Shown one piece after another: positions 8,580 through 17,942 of a stretch of 56,384 bases of DNA. This DNA comes from Prorocentrum cordatum. Lineage: Eukaryota; Sar; Dinophyceae; Prorocentrales; Prorocentraceae. Location: contig CAUYUJ010014191.1 of NCBI GenBank assembly GCA_963575745.1, positions 1 through 56,384 on the forward strand, given 5' to 3'. The position numbers and the translations under genes are program-made. Every line of letters starts with the position of its first letter. The first letter of the stretch is position 1. The notes beneath the pieces were generated by a model. The model had not been told where the DNA came from. It saw nothing but the letters and a program-made list of their open reading frames with translations, and ran no database searches.

Positions 8580-9917
8580 GTGCTCGCGCCGCCCATGGCG
8601 CCTCATCAGGAAGCTCTTCCCGCGCCGAAGAGGCCGCGCACGGCACAGCAGCCTGCAGCGCCGCCTGCACCGGCGCCTGCGGCGCCGTCTGCAGCGGCGC
8701 CCTCACCGCCTGCGCCATTGGCCGTCGAGGAGCTGCTCGAGATGGATTCGGTGCAGAGCCAGGCGGGGCATCTGATCAATTGGGCCAAGGGGGCCAAGGA
8801 GTGCGTCGACAATGCTCTCCTGAAGTTCCTGTCTGAGAAGCAAGCGCTGGTGGCCTTCAAAGTGCCCGCCTCCGTCATGCTCATCCCTCCTCTGAAAATT
8901 TCTTCCGCAGCCTCTGGCGCGCACCTGACATCGTTTCGGGAGGTCATGCAGTACGACAACTTGCAGTTGAGCTTCTCTACGACGGGGCAGTACGAGGCTG
9001 CAGGGACGGTGTGGATGCTTGACCCGCTCGCCGCCGACACGTCCGACATCGTCTCTATCAGCCAGCTCGATGCCGCCATGGCGAACTGGACTGAGGAGAG
9101 GCTCTTGCTGTCTTCCGACCACCCGCCGTCGCGGCGCTACTCGTTCGACGTGCCGCTCCCAGCAGGAGTTGTCAACGCCAAGGTTGCCCAGCGCATGACC
9201 GAGGGCGAATCCACTGTTCTCATGGCAACGGGAGTGCCCATGCTGGCGGGGCACCCGCTTGTGATGGCGTGGTATGGCGCCATGGCAGAGGCATTGTCCG
9301 CCGGCAACAGTGATCGCACATTCAAGCTGTTTGAGGCAGCTTTGTCTGTGCCGATCAGGCTGCGTCTCAGCCCCGACCCTGACGCCTGCCTGCTAGCGTC
9401 GCTGCTGTTCTCTGAGACCGTATTCTCTACTTCCGCAGCCTCTGGCGCGGATGCCTTTTGGAAGCTGGCTGAAAAGGTGAGTCGCCTGACAAAGTACCAG
9501 AAGGCTGTGGCCGAGAACATATCTCTTCCGAAATTGACCAAAGTCCTCACGACCTACGGGATCACGTTCAAGGGCAACGCGCTCACCGAGGCACACGCCA
9601 AGGCTTTGAAAAGCTTGACGCCTTTCGTCGGGAATCACGCTTGCGCCGTGGCTTACTCTTTGGCGGAGGCTTTCTGCCCCGAGCTCCGCGAACCCACGCT
9701 GTTGATGCGGCTGGCGCAGCTCTGCAAAGCAAGGACGGCGCCCTCCCAGGCAGACAAGGACGCGGCTGCCTGCGACTCGATGGCGTTCGTCCTGGACTGC
9801 TTGCGCGTTGCCCGGCTGACAGGCGACGCCCCCATGGGGGGGGGGGCTTTCTGTGGGACGGGTCACGAAGAGAAAGAAGACCCCCGCGCTGACGCACGTG
9901 CTGTTCAAGAAACATGA
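8580..9917 (+). CDS. Unrecognised protein with methyltransferase-like C-terminus, segment 1
   Basis: The frame opens with an Ala/Pro-rich leader (residues 1-50) and then a globular-looking region without a family I recognise. The ATG at 8580 is first, but others at 8595 or later are possible. Coding meaning is lost at about 9838, a run of eleven G residues. The C-terminal AFCGTGHEE tail here is probably frame-shifted, and the protein continues in the frame of 9853-10278. Family-1 elements with cores at 8909 and 9437 are read as AASGA. The gene lies between two minisatellite blocks on the same strand as its neighbours. Confidence 0.6.
   Translation: MLAPPMAPHQEALPAPKRPRTAQQPAAPPAPAPAAPSAAAPSPPAPLAVEELLEMDSVQSQAGHLINWAKGAKECVDNALLKFLSEKQALVAFKVPASVMLIPPLKISSAASGAHLTSFREVMQYDNLQLSFSTTGQYEAAGTVWMLDPLAADTSDIVSISQLDAAMANWTEERLLLSSDHPPSRRYSFDVPLPAGVVNAKVAQRMTEGESTVLMATGVPMLAGHPLVMAWYGAMAEALSAGNSDRTFKLFEAALSVPIRLRLSPDPDACLLASLLFSETVFSTSAASGADAFWKLAEKVSRLTKYQKAVAENISLPKLTKVLTTYGITFKGNALTEAHAKALKSLTPFVGNHACAVAYSLAEAFCPELREPTLLMRLAQLCKARTAPSQADKDAAACDSMAFVLDCLRVARLTGDAPMGGGAFCGTGHEEKEDPRADARAVQET
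9432..9451 (+). repeat. Family 1 exemplar, arms TCCGC/GCGGA
   Basis: The core at 9437-9446 is flanked by a perfect 5-bp inverted pair. It is read in frame as SAASGA in the methyltransferase-like gene. Confidence 0.85.
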
Positions 9918-10278
9918 TGTCATCGAGTACATTATGCACGAGGCGGCGATGATCGACAAAGACATGGCGCCTACAGTATCCATGTTTCGCTCGCCGCTTG
10001 CCATCGTGAAGCACTTCTCAGCCTCTGGCGAGAAAGGCTTAGCTGCTGCATTTCGGCGAGAGGAGAGCTCCGATAACACAGGGTTGGAAAACATGTTCGC
10101 TGTCCCCGTGGCCGAATACCGCGACCAGCAAGGCCGAGAAGCGAAGACGCAGGCGTTGATCGACTTCGCGTGGGCCGTTTGGGCTGGCCACTTCGACGAG
10201 GAGCTCCAGGAGCTGGCCGCCCAAAGACCTGCAGGGAGGTGCAGCCGCCTTCCTGTGGCACCGGTATTTCACCGATAG
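9853..10278 (+). CDS. Same gene, segment 2 (shifted frame)
   Basis: This frame resumes the protein after the poly-G run at about 9838-9848 (KRKKTPALTHVLFKK...), so its ATG is internal. It runs to about 10230, where sense moves again by +1 into ...LQGGAAAFLWHRYFTDSTKEMG. The family-1 copy at 10020 is read as FSASGEK. The two frame changes fit homopolymer errors or a decaying copy. Neither coincides with a micro-element. Confidence 0.55.
   Translation: MGRVTKRKKTPALTHVLFKKHDVIEYIMHEAAMIDKDMAPTVSMFRSPLAIVKHFSASGEKGLAAAFRREESSDNTGLENMFAVPVAEYRDQQGREAKTQALIDFAWAVWAGHFDEELQELAAQRPAGRCSRLPVAPVFHR
10015..10034 (+). repeat. Family 1 exemplar, arms TTCTC/GAGAA
   Basis: The core at 10020-10029 has arms with T opposite A at the variable position, unlike the common G/C and C/G types. 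This copy shows most clearly that the arms change together. Confidence 0.85.
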
Positions 10279-10288
10279 CACCAAGGAG

Positions 10289-11530
10289 ATGGGCGTCAAG
10301 TACCGCGCGCTGACCGCTGCTTGCGCGGCGGGTCCCATTTCGACTGGCACTGCCGAGGGCGGGGCCTCTGGCGTGGTCATGGGGGCGTCCGAGCTCGCGG
10401 AGGCCGACCAGGAGGACCTCAAGAAAACCAAGGACTTGCTCCTCTCTCTTCGCAGGAAGTCCGTTTCGTTCGTGGCGCTGCCGTCGGTTGGCGGAGCCAC
10501 TGGCGCGGAACGCAGCACCGCCCAGTTGCAGAAACTCTGGGAAGAGATGCGTCTCGGACATAGGTACGCCAGGAAAAAGCAAGACGTCCGAGCATTCGTT
10601 GGGTCGGCCGACCTGTTCGCCCCAAACGTGAGCAAGAGCGGGGCGGCGGCGAGCTTGGGCGACCACGTCGCTGTGGATGCGGAGCGTTTCGGGCGGGTGC
10701 TTGATTTCGTCTCGCAGAAGCGCTCGGTTCACGATATCGTCATTTTCCTCGACGGGCGGAGCCGGTCGCGCCGCAAACTGCTCGAGGACAAAGAGGAGGG
10801 TCTCGCAGCCTCTGGCGCGCACGCTGTGACTGAGTGTTGGTGTGTGTATGTGCAGCCGGGCAAGGCACAGGACCCCAGAGTCCCGGGAAGAGTGACTTGT
10901 TTTGCGTGCAACAACAAGGAAGTCGTCATCTGCTCCATCCCGAAAAGAGGCGTCATGAAGGTAGTGCAGCGCGCGGAGTTCAACTTGTGCGGCGAGACCA
11001 CGAGTTCGTACACGACGTACACGGGCGTGCCTATGCGGCACTACCGCGAGCTGCCGCGGATGACCCACGACACGAAGGCCTCGATCTTGGGAAACGCAGC
11101 CGCTGGCCCGGTGAGAGGGAGGCGCGCGCAGAAAGACATCGAGGCGAACGGGCACCCCTTCTCGCACTTGGAGGTCAAGCCATTGAGCTTTTGGCAGCGG
11201 ATTTGCGAGCACCATCACATCACGCACATCGTTGACTTCACGGCGGGGTCTGGCGCGTTGGCAATCGCAGCCTCTGGCGCGATGGAGTACGAGGGCGTGG
11301 CGGTCAACGAGGTGCACCGGGAGTGGCTCGACGCGACCTTGGACCGATGCGCACTGCACATGGCGGGGCATGACAAGAATTTCGCCCAGAAGCTCGGCGG
11401 CGACGACGGTTTCGCTGAGAAAGTAGAGAAGTACTTCGCGGGAACGATGATGGAGGTGCGGCGCTTGCTCGAGCCAATCGCGGACGAGGTGGACGGGGAT
11501 GGGGGGAGCTCGGACTCAGCGGAGGAGTAG
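10289..11530 (+). CDS. Same gene, segment 3: SAM-methyltransferase-like motif
   Basis: The true segment begins near 10230 in this frame, and the ATG at 10289 is internal. At about residues 313-326 HIVDFTAGSGALAIAA resembles motif I (the AdoMet-binding glycine loop) of class I methyltransferases. YEGVAVNEVHREWL follows, where an acidic residue after the next strand is expected. I see no DPPY/NPPY motif, so substrate and activity are open. Elements or relatives at 10363, 10490, 10807, 11094 and 11269 are all read in the Ala-Ser-Gly-Ala frame. The C-terminus is acidic (DEVDGDGGSSDSAEE). The stop at 11528-11530 is followed by two further micro-element copies before the next minisatellite block. 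Confidence 0.55.
   Translation: MGVKYRALTAACAAGPISTGTAEGGASGVVMGASELAEADQEDLKKTKDLLLSLRRKSVSFVALPSVGGATGAERSTAQLQKLWEEMRLGHRYARKKQDVRAFVGSADLFAPNVSKSGAAASLGDHVAVDAERFGRVLDFVSQKRSVHDIVIFLDGRSRSRRKLLEDKEEGLAASGAHAVTECWCVYVQPGKAQDPRVPGRVTCFACNNKEVVICSIPKRGVMKVVQRAEFNLCGETTSSYTTYTGVPMRHYRELPRMTHDTKASILGNAAAGPVRGRRAQKDIEANGHPFSHLEVKPLSFWQRICEHHHITHIVDFTAGSGALAIAASGAMEYEGVAVNEVHREWLDATLDRCALHMAGHDKNFAQKLGGDDGFAEKVEKYFAGTMMEVRRLLEPIADEVDGDGGSSDSAEE
11264..11283 (+). repeat. Family 1 exemplar, arms ATCGC/GCGAT
   Basis: A perfect 5-bp inverted pair flanks the core at 11269-11278. It sits immediately after the methyltransferase-like glycine motif and adds AASGA to the protein. Confidence 0.85.
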
Positions 11531-11864
11531 ATCGCAGGCGCGCGATCGCGGGTGGGAAAACGACGCAGCCTCTGGCGCGCCACTGACGCGGCCTGGCCCT
11601 GACTCAGGTGTCGAAATTTTGCGCGCGTCGCGACTCCAGTGCGTGAGCAGTTCCGGGGTGACGCCTCTGGCGCGCGAGGAAGCGTGCAAGACCTTCCAGC
11701 GCGGCCAAGTTTTGATGGGTAGACCAGTCTCTTGCCCGGAGGTGCAGCTTCATACGCGCCCTTGGACGCGCGCGGCGCTGTTACGCAACAGAGGAAATGT
11801 TCCGACCCCGCACAGACGCAAGCCAATCCATTCAGCGCAGAAGGCCAGGCCGCCCGTCAAACCA

Positions 11865-12540
11865 GGCCAAACCACCCATAAGTAGACCAGACCCTGTCCA
11901 CAAGTAGAGCAAAACCCGCCCAAAAGTAGACCATACCACCCATAAGTAGACCAGACCCCGCCCAAAAGTAGATCAGACCACGCCCAAAAGTAGATCAGAC
12001 CACACACAAGGAGACCAGACCCCGCCCAAAAGGAGATCACACCCCGCCCAAAAGTAGATCAGACCACCCGCAAAGAGACCGGACCCCGTCCAAAAGTAGA
12101 CCAGACTCGCCAGACAGTAGACCAGACCACCCTTGAGTAGACCAGACCCCGCCTTAAAGTAGGTCAGACCCCGCCCAAAAGTAGATCAGACCACCGACAA
12201 GGAGACCAGGCCCCGTCCAAAAGTAGACCAGACCCGCCCAACAGTAGACCAGACCACCCTTGAGTAGACCAGACCCCGCCTTAAAGTAGGTCAGACCACG
12301 CCCAGAAGTGCATCAGACCACCCACAAGGACGCCAGACCTCGCCCAAAAGTAGATCAGACCCCGCCCAATAGTAGATCAGACCACCCACAAGGAGACCAG
12401 ACCCCGTTCGCAAGTAGAGCAGACCCCGCCCAAAAGTAGATCAGACCACCCACTAGTAGACCAAACCCTGTGCCCCAGTAGAGCAGGCCCGCCCAAAAGT
12501 ACACCAGACCACACGCAAGTAGAGCAGACTCCGCCCAAAG
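11865..12540. repeat. AGTAGAYCAGACC minisatellite, block 2
   Basis: This is the same unit as block 1, in the same orientation, beginning about 330 bp after the stop at 11530. A roughly 110-bp higher-order duplication is visible around 12100-12300, where CAGTAGACCAGACCACCC and the following text recur. Confidence 0.9.
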
Positions 12541-13020
12541 TGCGTCGCACCCCGTCCAGAAAGAAAAAGGGCCCGCTTCTGGAAACCAGGGAAGACAGCC
12601 CGGGCAGTTTCTGGAAACGAAAAAAGAAAACCAGGCCGTTTATGAAACCGAGAGAAGAAAACCGGGCCGTTTCTGGAAACGAGGAAAGGAAAAGGGCCGT
12701 TTCTGAAACCGAGGGAAGAAAACCGGGCCGTTTCTGGAAACGAGAAAACAAAACCGGCCCGTTTCTACAAACGAGGAAAGAAAAAGGGCCGTTTCTGAAA
12801 CCGAGGGAAGAAAACCGGGCCGTTTCTGGAAACGAGGAAAGAAAACCGGGCCGTTTCTGGAAACGAGGAAAGAAAAAGGGCCGTTTCTGAAACCGATGGA
12901 AGAAAACCGGGCCGTTTCTGGAAACGAAGCAAGAAAACCGGGCCGTTTCTGAAACCCAGGGAAGAAAACCAGACTGCTTCTGGAAACGAAGGAGGAAAGT
13001 AGCCCACTAGGCATGCTTTC
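12541..13020. repeat. GGCCGTTTCTGGAAACGAGG minisatellite, forward arm
   Basis: Units of about 33 bp alternate GAAACCGAGGGAAGAAAACC and GGAAACGAGGAAAG around GGGCCGTTTCT. Each unit contains a small self-complementary CGTTTCTGGAAACG. The Phe/Pro/Arg-rich frames through it are periodic artefacts. Confidence 0.9.
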
Positions 13021-13054
13021 ATTTTCTCATCTCGGTTCTGAAACCGAGGGAAGA

Positions 13055-13160
13055 AAACATGTTCGGATTTGGCATGTTGGCGAGCATGTTGTGGGCCCTA
13101 TATGACATGTAGTATAGAGCCCACAACATTCTCGCCAACATGCTAGACCCGAACATATTT
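13055..13160. repeat. Centre of the palindrome (unique hairpin)
   Basis: GGCATGTTGGCGAGCATG... GTGGGCCCTATA (left, to 13102) is mirrored by TATAGAGCCCACAACAT... CTCGCCAACATGC (right, from 13113). About ten unpaired bases lie between. The flanking GAAAACATGTTCGG and CCGAACATATTTTC also mirror each other. Confidence 0.88.
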
Positions 13161-13224
13161 TCTTCGCTCGGTTTTGCAACCGAGCGAAGAAAACATGTTC
13201 GGATTTCCGACATGTTTTCTTTCT

Positions 13225-13688
13225 TTGTGTGGGGGGGGGGGGACCACAAGTTTTCTTCTGTCGTTTCCAGAAACGGTAGGGTTTTCTTCCCTCGGTTTCA
13301 GAAACGGCCCTTTTTCTTTCCTCGTTTCCAGAAACGGCCCGGTTTTCTTTCCTCGTTTCCAGAAACGGCCCGGTTTTCTTCTCTCGGTTTCAGAAACGGC
13401 CCTTTTTCTTTCCTCGTTTCCAGAAACGGGCCGGTTTTGTTTTCTCGTTTCCAGAAACGGCCCGGTTTTCTTCCCTCGGTTTCAGAAACGGCCCTTTTTC
13501 TTTCCTCGTTTCCAGAAACGGGCCGGTTTTGTTTTCTCGTTTCCAGAAACGGCCCGGTTTTCTTCCCTCGGTTTCAGAAACGGCCTTTTTTCTTTCCTCG
13601 TTTCCAGAAACGGCCCGGTTTTCTTTTCGCGTTTCCAGAAACGGCCCGGTTTTCCTTCCTCGTTTCCAGAAACGGCCCGGTTATATTT
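13225..13688. repeat. GGCCGTTTCTGGAAACGAGG minisatellite, reverse arm
   Basis: These are the same units as 12541-13020 in reverse complement, after a run of about 13 G at 13230-13242. Confidence 0.9.
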
Positions 13689-14670
13689 TATGGTCGGGGT
13701 CTGATTTACTTTTGGGAGGGGTCTGGTCAACTTATGTGTGGTCTGGTCTACTTTTGTGCGGGCCTGCTCTACTTGTGGACAAGGTCTGGTCTACTAGTGC
13801 GTGGTCTGATCCGCTTCTTGGGCGGGGTCTGATCTACTTTTGGGTGGGGCATGATCTCCTTGCGGGTGGTCCGATCTACTTTTGGGCGGGGTCTGATCTA
13901 GTTTTGGGCGGGGTCTGGTCTACATGTGGGTGGTATGATATGCGTCTGGGCGGGTCTGCCCTATTTGTGGACCAGGTCTGGTCTACGTTTGGGTGGTCTG
14001 ATCTACTTTTGGGCAGGTCTGGTCTACTTTTAGGCGGGGTCTGGTCTCCTTGCGGGTGGTCTGATCTACTTTTGGGCGGTGTCTGATCTACTTGCGGGCG
14101 GGATCTTGTCTCCATGTGGGTGGTCTGATCTACTTTTGGGCGAGGTCTGATCTACTTTTTGGGGGGGTCTGGTCTACGTATGGGTGGTCGGGTCTGCTGT
14201 TGGGCGGGTCTGCTCTACTTTAGGGCGGGATCTGGTCTCCTTGTGGGTGGTCTGATGTACTTTTGGGCGGGGTCTGATCTACTTTTGGGTGGGGTCTGAT
14301 CTCCTTGCGGGTGGTTTGATCTGCCATTGGGCGGGTCTGCTCTACTTGTGGACGGGGTCTGGTCTCCTTGTGGGTGGTCTGATGTACTTTTGGGCGGGGT
14401 CTGGTCTCCGAGTGGGTGGTCTGATCTACTTTCGGGCGGGGTCTGATCTACTTTTGGGCGGGGTGTGGTCTATTTGCGGGTGGTCTGCTCTGCTTTTGGG
14501 CGGGTGTGCTGTACTTGTGGGCAGGGTCTGGTCTACGTATGGGTGGTCGGATTTATTTTTGGACGGGGTCTGGGCTACTTTGACGCGGGGTCTGGTCTCC
14601 TTGTGGGTTGTCTGATGTACTTTTGGGCGTGGTCTGATCTACTTTTTTGGGCGGGGTGTGATCTACTTTA
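13689..14670. repeat. AGTAGAYCAGACC minisatellite, reverse arm (block 3)
   Basis: This is reverse-complement block 1/2 sequence, GGTCTGRTCTACTTTTGGGC and variants. It is longer than the left arm and not unit-for-unit equal to it, so the palindrome has diverged or the arms grew separately. Confidence 0.9.
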
Positions 14671-14789
14671 GACCATGAATTTCCATGGCGTGTGTTTGTT
14701 ACATCTTCTTAACTTGTTTGCTTTGCTACGACATGCTATCCCAAACCGTGCTCCGTGATCGTTTGAACGCTGTCCATATGTACGCATTC

Positions 14790-15130
14790 CCGTGGTATGC
14801 CATGCGTTGTTAAGCAATGCTGTGCCACGCCGTGCGCTGCTCTCCGGTGTGGTGCGATGCTATGCTATAGTATGCGACGCCATCCGACGGGATGCCATGC
14901 TGTAGCTCTGGTGTTCCCACCCAACAACCTCTCTGTGAGACACATGGTGGTCGTGTGTGAATGTTGTACACAGTACGGCTCTGGCGTACTTCTGGGCAGT
15001 GTCTGGACTTGGTGCGAGTGTGCTCTGTGCATTGCATTGCAACGCCTTGCGAACACATGGAACCTTGTGCGATGCGATGATATGCCGTGCTAGGCCACGC
15101 GATGCAGTGCTATGCGATCCCATGCTATGG
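14790..15130. repeat. TATGC-type pentamer array, second locus
   Basis: Degenerate TGCTATGC/ATGCCATGC repeats occur at 14795-14910 and 15065-15130. They flank a unique core (14910-15060) in which I see no gene. Confidence 0.75.
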
Positions 15131-15169
15131 CTCCTGTCGGGCCCTCCCCCCCGGGGTGGCTGGTCGCGT

Positions 15170-15800
15170 GGGAATGTCGGCGCGGAATCTCAGAGACTTC
15201 ATAGAGCTGCGCGTGCCAGCCATGCAAGTTTGCGCGCGCCTGGCACGCGGAGGGACGGGGGCAGGGGTGGGGCGGAAAGTGGGAGGAGGAGGAGGTTTTG
15301 GACGAGGACGAGGACGAGGACGAAGAGGAGGGAGTGGAAGTGGGAGGAGGAGGAAGGAGTAGTAGAGCAGGAGGGAGTAGAAGACGAGAGGAAGTGGGAC
15401 GAGGAGGAAGGAGTACAAGAGGTGGGAGAGAACAACCATGGAATATGGGGAGGCGGACCAATCGTCGCCACGGCTGGAGCATGCTGGAGCCACGGAGGCA
15501 TCGTCGCCACGGCTGCCTTCGCCTCGAAACTCTGGCCAGAGCGTCGCCACGTCGCCAACGTCTCTAGGAGAGCAGTGCGCCCCCGGAGGGCCGTTCGTCG
15601 CCACGGCTGGACGCACCTCTGAAAATCGAGGCGGTTGGATCCTGGGAGGGCTCCAGGGAGCGGTTGTGAGTAAGACGGGGAGGAGGAAAAAGAGGCAGGG
15701 GGCAGCTGCTCTCCACAGCCGTCTCGGCCCAAGCCGCTCGTGCTGCAAGCGCCTCCAAGCCCTCTCGGCCCAGTCCACAGCCGCTCCAAGCCCTCTCGGC
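15170..15800. other. Gene-free repeat-rich stretch
   Basis: A GGA/GAC-rich microsatellite runs from about 15275 to 15425. Downstream, GTCGCCACGGCTG occurs four times between 15465 and 15615. The same motif begins the dispersed repeat at 28301 and 44851. Nothing else recognisable is seen before the next gene. Confidence 0.6.
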
Positions 15801-15804
15801 CGGG

Positions 15805-16176
15805 ATGTCGGAGCATCCACTCGCTGGGCCCCAACCTTTGGCGGGAGACTTGACTGAACCCCAGCCTCTGGCGGGAAACTTGCGGGATTGGCGCCGCGGC
15901 AATCCTCTCCGAACCAGCGAGACCATTGCCTTTGGCAATACCAGCGCCAAGCCGACCCCCGGCGCACAACGGCCGTGGCACTACTACTCAGTCCAAATGC
16001 CTACGGGGGGAAGCCACAAGTGGCTCTTCGTTCCTTTCCTCGTGAGGGCCCCAGCCTCTGGCGGGACACCCCTTCCAATGGGAGCGCCGCAGGAGGCGCA
16101 GTTGGAAACCAGAGTGAGGGAGGGCGTTCTGATGGAGCACTACGCAACATCCACCGCCTACGCGCCCTCTTGCTGA
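15805..16176 (+). CDS. Pro/Ala-rich protein, N-terminal segment
   Basis: The frame begins MSEHPLAGPQPLAGDLTEPQ, where two family-1 elements (about 15830 and 15863) lie almost back to back. WHYYSVQMPTGGSHKWLFVPFLV looks like genuine protein, and a third element at 16053 is read as APASGG. The frame stops at 16176 while the neighbouring frame becomes convincing from about 16170 (LSHPLVSTATPHKVDKALDPKCFDEDGW). A frame change or intron near 16150 is therefore likely. The family is not recognised. Confidence 0.45.
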   Translation: MSEHPLAGPQPLAGDLTEPQPLAGNLRDWRRGNPLRTSETIAFGNTSAKPTPGAQRPWHYYSVQMPTGGSHKWLFVPFLVRAPASGGTPLPMGAPQEAQLETRVREGVLMEHYATSTAYAPSC

Positions 16177-17942
16177 GCCACCCGCTCGTCTCCACCGCCA
16201 CGCCGCACAAGGTGGACAAGGCGCTCGACCCCAAGTGCTTCGACGAGGACGGTTGGGCCTATAAATATCACCAGTCCCCTTGGGACTTGTCAGTGACGCT
16301 CGCAGCCTCTGGCGCGAAGTTCACCCTCGGATGGACCACAAACCATATCAAGAAGCCGCTCGCGGCGATGTGGTGGTTGATGCAAGGGAAGGCCGCGACG
16401 GCGGATAACCTCGCCCACGCGGAGGCGATATTCTTGGATGTCGCCGAGGCCGCCCGCTCGTGGCCGCTCGGCTTCCCCCCTGAGGAGGGGGGGGCCGGGG
16501 CCAGTGCGAGCTCTTCCTCTGCCGGCGTCGCGCCCCAGCCTCCGGCGGCCACTGCGGCGCCGCCGCCGGCCAGGCCCCTGCCTCCGGCGGCAATTGCGGC
16601 GCCGCCGCCGGCCAGGCCCGCGCCTCCGGCGGCAACTGCGGCGCCGCCGACGGCCGGGCCCCAGCCTCTGGCGGGAGACGCGGCGCGGGCGCCGGCCCGC
16701 GCCAGCGAGCCCGCGCCGGAGAGGCCGCCGGCCCCCGGCGAGCCCGCGCCGCAGAGCCCGCCAGCCCCCAGCCAGCCCGCGCCGCAGAGCCCTCCGGCCC
16801 CGGACACCGCCTGTCCGGTGGAGCCTTTGGCGGGGGCGCCCGCCGCCGCGCCGGGGGCGTCCGCCGACGCCACCAGCGCGGCCTCCGCGCTGCTGCCAGC
16901 GGCGAGCGTCGATGCCGGTGCTGCCGCCTGCGACAAGCCTGCGGACAGCGCCCCAGGCGGCGCCGAGCGCCGCGACCACCTCGAGGATTTCCAGCTGGAC
17001 GAGGCGATGAGGATGTCCGAGCAGGAATCGGCTGAAGTCCGCGATCTCGATTACAGCCCAGATCAGAAGTCGGACCCTCCGTCGGACGAGGAGGAGGAGG
17101 GCGTCGAGGCCGACCCAGCGGAGCCGCAGAGCAGGGTGCGTCGCCGCTCGAGGTCGCGAGCGGGGCCCGCGCGCCCGCGCGACCCAGCCTCTGGCGGGGC
17201 GGACGGCGAGATCGACCTCACCATGCACGTGTCCGCCAAGAGGCTGCAGCGGCTGACCGAGGACCAGAAGGAGCGGCTTCGCCAGATTGTGCGCACCAGC
17301 GATAGGCAGCTGCACTTCGGCGATTACTGGCAGAGCAGGCCGCGGGCGGGGGGTCCTCCTCGGGAGCCAGCGGCGACGGCCAGGGCTCGCGATCAGCATC
17401 GGGCGCTGCTCCTCCAGCACCTGCGGGCGTACGCGGACCCGATCCCAGACGCCGCAGAGTTCATCGCGGGAATCCCTTCCAAGAACGCCGGGCGCTGGGG
17501 CGTCAACGAGGATGTCGTGAAGGCCATCGCCAGCAGGAAGGTCCACTACATGCATTTGCTGACCCACCAGATGGAGCACGACCGTCTGCTCTTCTGCGAG
17601 GAGTGGCCGGACCTCAGCCCAGCCTCTGGCGGGTGGTGGGTGCTCCAGGAAGAGGACTGGCTGCAGCTCAAGCAGGAATGGCGGGGGTTGTCTCCAGCGA
17701 TGCGAAAGCCCAGTCGACCCCCAGCAACGTCCTCTCCGCCCATCCCCGCTTCCCCCCGCGCGGGAGGGGGGGGGGTCGGCGAACGAGGAGGGAGAGGACG
17801 AGGAGGGGGGAGGGGAGGGGAGAGGGGGCCAGGGCGAGGAGGGGGATTGGGGAGAGGGCGGCACCGACGGAGACACCCGTCGCCTCGATTGAGGACTTCC
17901 CCGGCGTGCGCGACACGCGCGACTACGTCAAGCACATTTTGA
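15888..17942 (+). CDS. Pro/Ala-rich protein, main segment
   Basis: Useful coding probably starts near 16170. The globular N-terminal part contains KYHQSPWDLSVTLAASGAKFTLGWTTNHIKKPLAAMWWLMQG. A Pro/Ala/Glu linker of about 200 residues (about 16490-16830) contains imperfect APPPARPxPPAA repeats, some built from element-like CAGCCTCCGGCGGC units. An acidic, then basic region follows (DEEEEGVEADPAEPQSRVRRRSRSRA). Coding is lost at the poly-G run at about 17763-17772, after which the frame of 17603-18421 continues. Elements at 16304, 16663, 17186 and 17621 are read through. No domain is recognised. The linker could be a disordered hinge. Confidence 0.5.
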   Translation: MAPRQSSPNQRDHCLWQYQRQADPRRTTAVALLLSPNAYGGKPQVALRSFPREGPSLWRDTPSNGSAAGGAVGNQSEGGRSDGALRNIHRLRALLLSHPLVSTATPHKVDKALDPKCFDEDGWAYKYHQSPWDLSVTLAASGAKFTLGWTTNHIKKPLAAMWWLMQGKAATADNLAHAEAIFLDVAEAARSWPLGFPPEEGGAGASASSSSAGVAPQPPAATAAPPPARPLPPAAIAAPPPARPAPPAATAAPPTAGPQPLAGDAARAPARASEPAPERPPAPGEPAPQSPPAPSQPAPQSPPAPDTACPVEPLAGAPAAAPGASADATSAASALLPAASVDAGAAACDKPADSAPGGAERRDHLEDFQLDEAMRMSEQESAEVRDLDYSPDQKSDPPSDEEEEGVEADPAEPQSRVRRRSRSRAGPARPRDPASGGADGEIDLTMHVSAKRLQRLTEDQKERLRQIVRTSDRQLHFGDYWQSRPRAGGPPREPAATARARDQHRALLLQHLRAYADPIPDAAEFIAGIPSKNAGRWGVNEDVVKAIASRKVHYMHLLTHQMEHDRLLFCEEWPDLSPASGGWWVLQEEDWLQLKQEWRGLSPAMRKPSRPPATSSPPIPASPRAGGGGVGERGGRGRGGGRGGERGPGRGGGLGRGRHRRRHPSPRLRTSPACATRATTSSTF

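Larger units (their letters stand above)
11865..14670. repeat. 2.8-kb imperfect palindrome made of two minisatellites
   Basis: Reading inward from the left there is the AGTAGAYCAGACC minisatellite (11865-12540) and then a GGAAACGAGGAAAGAAAA-type array (12541-13020). From the right the same two arrays appear in the opposite orientation (14670-13690, then 13685-13225). They meet at a unique-sequence hairpin centred near 13107. It could form a very large hairpin or cruciform, and it may also mark an assembly-sensitive site. Confidence 0.85.

Noticed and set aside
8500-8580. Spliced-leader relic upstream of the 8580 gene (GATCGGTTCAAG)
   Set aside because: Only the last few bases resemble the leader; no better than chance.
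12540-13704. Phe/Pro/Arg-rich repeated ORFs on both strands
   Set aside because: Periodic products of the GGCCGTTTCTGGAAACGAGG array, open in several frames and on both arms of the palindrome.
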